NCBI GenBank assembly: GCA_934467415.1
Contig: CAKSLQ010000013.1
Span: 1-57,879 of the forward strand
From: an uncultured Eubacteriales bacterium
GTDB taxonomy: Bacteria > Bacillota > Clostridia > Oscillospirales > CAG-272
Reading direction: 5' to 3'
Length of the DNA stretch: 57,879 nt
Each line of letters opens with the position of its first letter. Position 1 is the stretch's first letter. The notes under the pieces were generated by a model. The model did no database searches and had not been told where the DNA came from. It saw only the letters and a list, made by a program, of their open reading frames with translations. The position numbers were made by a program, and so were the translations under genes. Below are positions 55,610 to 57,879 of the stretch, piece by piece.

Positions 55610-55625
55610 ACGAAACTTTTTTCGT
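55610..55625. promoter_or_regulatory. Palindromic operator copy 2 (ACGAAA-N4-TTTCGT)
   Basis: ACGAAACTTTTTTCGT, with six-base arms perfectly inverted. It sits in the XRE gene leader, 15 bases before the start codon. Confidence 0.7.
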
Positions 55626-55633
55626 TTTTTTAC

Positions 55634-55662
55634 TTGACAAGAGGACGAAGAGCGTCTATAAT
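55634..55662 (+). promoter_or_regulatory. Consensus sigma-A promoter reading right, toward the 46-residue ORF
   Basis: TTGACA (55634-55639) and TATAAT (55657-55662), both exact consensus, 17 bases apart. The transcript would start inside operator copy 1. Confidence 0.85.
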
Positions 55663-55667
55663 AATAG

Positions 55668-55683
55668 ACGAAACATCTTTCGT
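55668..55683. promoter_or_regulatory. Palindromic operator copy 1 (ACGAAA-N4-TTTCGT)
   Basis: ACGAAACATCTTTCGT lies between the -10 boxes of the two facing promoters, at the start point of both transcripts. One dimer bound here could repress both directions. Confidence 0.72.
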
Positions 55684-55688
55684 GTTCT

Positions 55689-55717
55689 ATTATATAGGAA
55701 TTTCGCCGGTTTGTCAA
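55689..55717 (-). promoter_or_regulatory. Consensus sigma-A promoter of the XRE-DUF1836 operon
   Basis: Minus-strand TTGACA (55717-55712) and TATAAT (55694-55689), both exact consensus with a 17-base spacer. It overlaps head-to-head with the plus promoter at 55634. Confidence 0.87.
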
Positions 55718-55810
55718 GAAGTCGGATGTTATTTTGTGCCTGCTCCCCGTTTTGCGGGTACGGATCACGCCGAGTGCTTTTCGAGAGTTTGATGTAAAGG
55801 AAACGGGAAC

Positions 55811-55951
55811 ATGGAAAAGGGAACCGCCGTCCGTATGGAGAAGGATGCGGACAAGCGCGCCGCTTTTGCGGCGCTCGATCGGTTGCTGGATGGCTTGGAC
55901 GGTGCACAATGGCGTGCGCTGCTTCTGCTTTTGCTTGAGGCGACGAAGTAA
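55811..55951 (+). CDS. Small ORF facing the XRE regulator (46 residues)
   Basis: MEKGTAVRMEKDADKRAAFA... to LLLLLLEATK, 46 residues. An AAAGGAAACGGGAAC precedes the ATG, and a consensus promoter with an operator lies about 150 bases upstream. The product would be an amphipathic helical peptide with a Leu-rich end (WRALLLLLLEATK) and no signal sequence. No family is recognised. A weak terminator-like hairpin follows. The coding assignment rests on start context, promoter and position. Confidence 0.55.
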   Translation: MEKGTAVRMEKDADKRAAFAALDRLLDGLDGAQWRALLLLLLEATK

Positions 55952-55953
55952 AA

Positions 55954-55996
55954 CGGAAAGGGAGTGTGCAGGAAACCGCACGCTTTCTTTTTTTGC
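55954..55996 (+). terminator. Probable terminator after the small ORF
   Basis: GTGTGC and GCACGC pair (one G-U) around AGGAAACC, with flanking GAAA/TTTC and a following TTTCTTTTTTT. The stem has a bulge, so it is only moderately convincing. Confidence 0.55.
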
Positions 55997-56027
55997 CGCA
56001 ATCGACAAAACTGTATCGCAATGTGCA

Positions 56028-56056
56028 TTGCTTTTGCCGCCGCTTTTCGGTATGCT
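56028..56056 (+). promoter_or_regulatory. Possible promoter of the SLH protein gene
   Basis: TTGCTT (56028-56033) and TATGCT (56051-56056), 17 bases apart, about 37 bases before the start codon. Both boxes deviate from consensus. Confidence 0.35.
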
Positions 56057-56092
56057 GTAAATAAAAGAAGATGAAAAACGGAGGAACCCGGT

Positions 56093-57879
56093 ATGAAAAA
56101 AATTGTATCTCTGCTGCTCGTCCTGCTGCTCACGTTCGGCGTGCTGCCGCCCTCGGCGGCGGCCGCGGATGCGGTCGTCTACCTCGACAACGTCGCAGGC
56201 AATGATACCAACGACGGCTCTTCCGCCGCTTCGCCGAAGAAGACGTTCGGCGCGCTCAGCGGCAAGGGCGCACTCGGCCGTGTGAAAAACGGCGGCACGG
56301 TGGTGGTCGTCGGCAAGGCGTGGGTCGCCCGGGACTGGACGCTGCCGAAGGCGGGCGGCGCGATCACGTTCACGGCCGCGTACGGCGGCACGGACTACAA
56401 AGACCCGACACCCGAGACCAACCCGAACACCTCGTTCAAGATGGCGTCCGGCGTGACGCTGACCATCGAGAGCGACGTCGTTTTCGACGACATCATCCTG
56501 TTTCAGGAGAACAGGCAGAACACCATCGCGGTGAAGGACGGTGCGACGCTGACGATCACGGACAAGGCGGTTCTGCTGTCGAAGCCGGGCAAGGACTATC
56601 ACTTCCGCATTCTGCTGGAGGAGGGGGCGACCGCCGTCCTCAGCGAGGAAGCGCAGAAGGTGATGGACATCGGCGGCACGGGCGGCCGTGTGCTGACCTA
56701 TACCGGAGAAGGCAAGGACCCTGTCGAGAGCGACCTTCAGCCCGGCAAAACCGAGGAGACGCCTTCCTCGGTGGCCGAGACGGCGTACATCGACAGCAGC
56801 GCGGGCAATGACGCGGGCGACGGGCTTTCCGCCGCTTCGCCGAAAAAGACCTTCGGTGCGATCGGCGGCAAGGGGCTGCTCGGTCTGCTGGCGGCAGGCG
56901 GCAAGGCCGTCGTCGTCGGCAAGGCCTATGTTGCGCGCGACTGGACGCTGCCCACGCTCGGCGGCGAGCTGATCTTCACCTCAAACGACGGCGCGAAGGA
57001 CTATAAGAATGCCGAGCCGATCACCAACCCCGCCTGCGCGTTCAAGATGGCGTCCGGCGCGACGCTGACGATCGGGAGCGATGTGCGCTTCGACGACATC
57101 ATCCTGTTCCAGGAGAACGCGCAGAACACCATCCGCGTCAGCGCGGGTGCAACGCTGATTATCACGGATTCGGTCGTGCTGATGTCCAAGCCCGGCGCGG
57201 ACTATCACTACAAGATCGTGATTGACGCGAATGCGACCGCGATCCTCAGCGAGGAAGCGCAGCGGGTCATGACCGTCGAGGGCGACGGCACGCTCCTGAC
57301 CTATGCGGGGAGCAAGCCGGCGGAGAATCCGTTCAAGCCGACGCGCGGGTATGCGAATGCCTTTGCCGATGTGACGAACGACAAGTGGTTCTACACCTAC
57401 GTCAAGACGGCGTATGAATACGCGCTGGCCAATGGCACGAGCGCGACGGCGTTCTCGCCGGACGGCAGGTTCACGGTGGCGCAGGCGCTGACCGCGGCGG
57501 CGAACATCTACGCGGTCTACAGCGGCAAGGCCGTCCGCGCAGCGGCGGCGGGCGAGGCGTGGTACGCGCCCTACGTCGCGTACTGCATCGAAAACGGCAT
57601 CATCAGGGACGGGCAGTTCACCGACTACAACAAGAATATCACCCGCGGCGACATGGCGATCGTGTTTGCCAATATTCTGCCCGAGCGCGAATATGCGGCG
57701 ATCCGCGAGAAGAACCTGCCCGACGTGACCGACGGTATGGCGTGTGCCGCGGCGGTGAAGAAACTGGCAAACGCCGGGATTGTCGGCGGCGACAGCAAGG
57801 GTAATTACAATGCGGCAAACGAGATCACCCGCGCCGAGGCGTGCGTCATCTTCACCCGCATTGCCGTGGCCTCCATGCG
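56093..57879 (+). CDS. SLH-domain surface protein with duplicated module (3' end outside window)
   Basis: An exported S-layer-type protein, open from ATG 56093 (SD GGAGG, eight bases upstream) to the end of the window: 595 codons so far. The signal peptide is MKKIVSLLLVLLLTFGVLPPSAAAA. Two copies of a module with a 202-residue period follow (about 28-215 and 230-418), each with (N/S)AGND, SAASPKKTFGA, VVVGKA-V-ARDWTLP, FKMASG-TLTI, FDDIILFQEN and LSEEAQ, which suggests beta-helix-like folds. Three SLH repeats then begin (about 420-480, 482-537 and 541 on) for attachment to wall polysaccharide. The function of the duplicated module is unknown. Confidence 0.88.
   Translation, partial: MKKIVSLLLVLLLTFGVLPPSAAAADAVVYLDNVAGNDTNDGSSAASPKKTFGALSGKGALGRVKNGGTVVVVGKAWVARDWTLPKAGGAITFTAAYGGTDYKDPTPETNPNTSFKMASGVTLTIESDVVFDDIILFQENRQNTIAVKDGATLTITDKAVLLSKPGKDYHFRILLEEGATAVLSEEAQKVMDIGGTGGRVLTYTGEGKDPVESDLQPGKTEETPSSVAETAYIDSSAGNDAGDGLSAASPKKTFGAIGGKGLLGLLAAGGKAVVVGKAYVARDWTLPTLGGELIFTSNDGAKDYKNAEPITNPACAFKMASGATLTIGSDVRFDDIILFQENAQNTIRVSAGATLIITDSVVLMSKPGADYHYKIVIDANATAILSEEAQRVMTVEGDGTLLTYAGSKPAENPFKPTRGYANAFADVTNDKWFYTYVKTAYEYALANGTSATAFSPDGRFTVAQALTAAANIYAVYSGKAVRAAAAGEAWYAPYVAYCIENGIIRDGQFTDYNKNITRGDMAIVFANILPEREYAAIREKNLPDVTDGMACAAAVKKLANAGIVGGDSKGNYNAANEITRAEACVIFTRIAVASM

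Overview
The window is a GC-rich stretch of a Gram-positive, endospore-forming Clostridia-type genome, most like an uncultured gut Oscillospiraceae/Ruminococcaceae relative. This is inferred from gene order (maf-mreBCD-pbp2, zapA-U32 peptidase, yabP-yabQ-divIC, a SpoVB-like flippase beside mazG and an S4 protein, cdaA-cdaR, hemZ), from sporulation genes, an SLH surface protein, SD-led starts, TTGACA/TATAAT promoters with 17-18 bp spacers, and the many palindromic intergenic repeats seen in this group. I could not run a taxonomic search.

Layout. Bases 1-9310 hold a minus-strand cell-shape and division run: zapA, U32 peptidase, maf, mreB, mreC, mreD, PBP2, nth. 9423-11948 is proB/proA, then thiI. 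13583-14716 is yabP, yabQ and divIC, with a housekeeping promoter for divIC inside yabQ. A lone fumarase-type alpha subunit follows. 15860-18264 is a zinc-resistance unit: promoter, SmtB-type operator, ArsR-family sensor and a P1B-type ATPase. Then come pyridoxal kinase (-), rny and ymdB (+), and a SERCA-like P-type ATPase (-) whose leader is a yybP-ykoY (Mn2+) riboswitch with a clear antiterminator/terminator exchange. rsmA-tdk (-), tRNA-Thr(CGT), an unknown protein and radC follow. 28421-31169 is a divergent pair: a sugar-type binding lipoprotein and a regulator with a binding-protein-like sensor and a C-terminal HTH. A divergent acetate-kinase-family enzyme overlaps a DUF2877 (AllH-type) protein. 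A hydrolase-murF-ddl operon (-), cdaA-cdaR-FAD dehydrogenase (+), recJ, rel-dtd-hemZ-nucleoside kinase, and flippase-mazG-HU-S4 protein come next. The right end has a phosphoribosyltransferase (-), an XRE/DUF1836 regulator pair (-) facing a 46-residue ORF across two copies of a 16-bp palindrome, and an SLH surface protein with a duplicated 202-residue module that runs off the window.

Almost every intergenic gap over 300 bases is filled with short palindromic elements. I sort them into families A-H plus two tandem arrays. Their outer hairpins are conserved, their inner hairpins change sequence while keeping pairing, some are nested inside others, one is a chimera of two families, and one family (H) always begins at a stop codon. 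With the Mn2+ riboswitch unit, the twin-operator divergent locus and the acetate-kinase/DUF2877 pair, these are the most interesting parts of the window. Most long opposite-strand ORFs are GC-driven shadows and are omitted.
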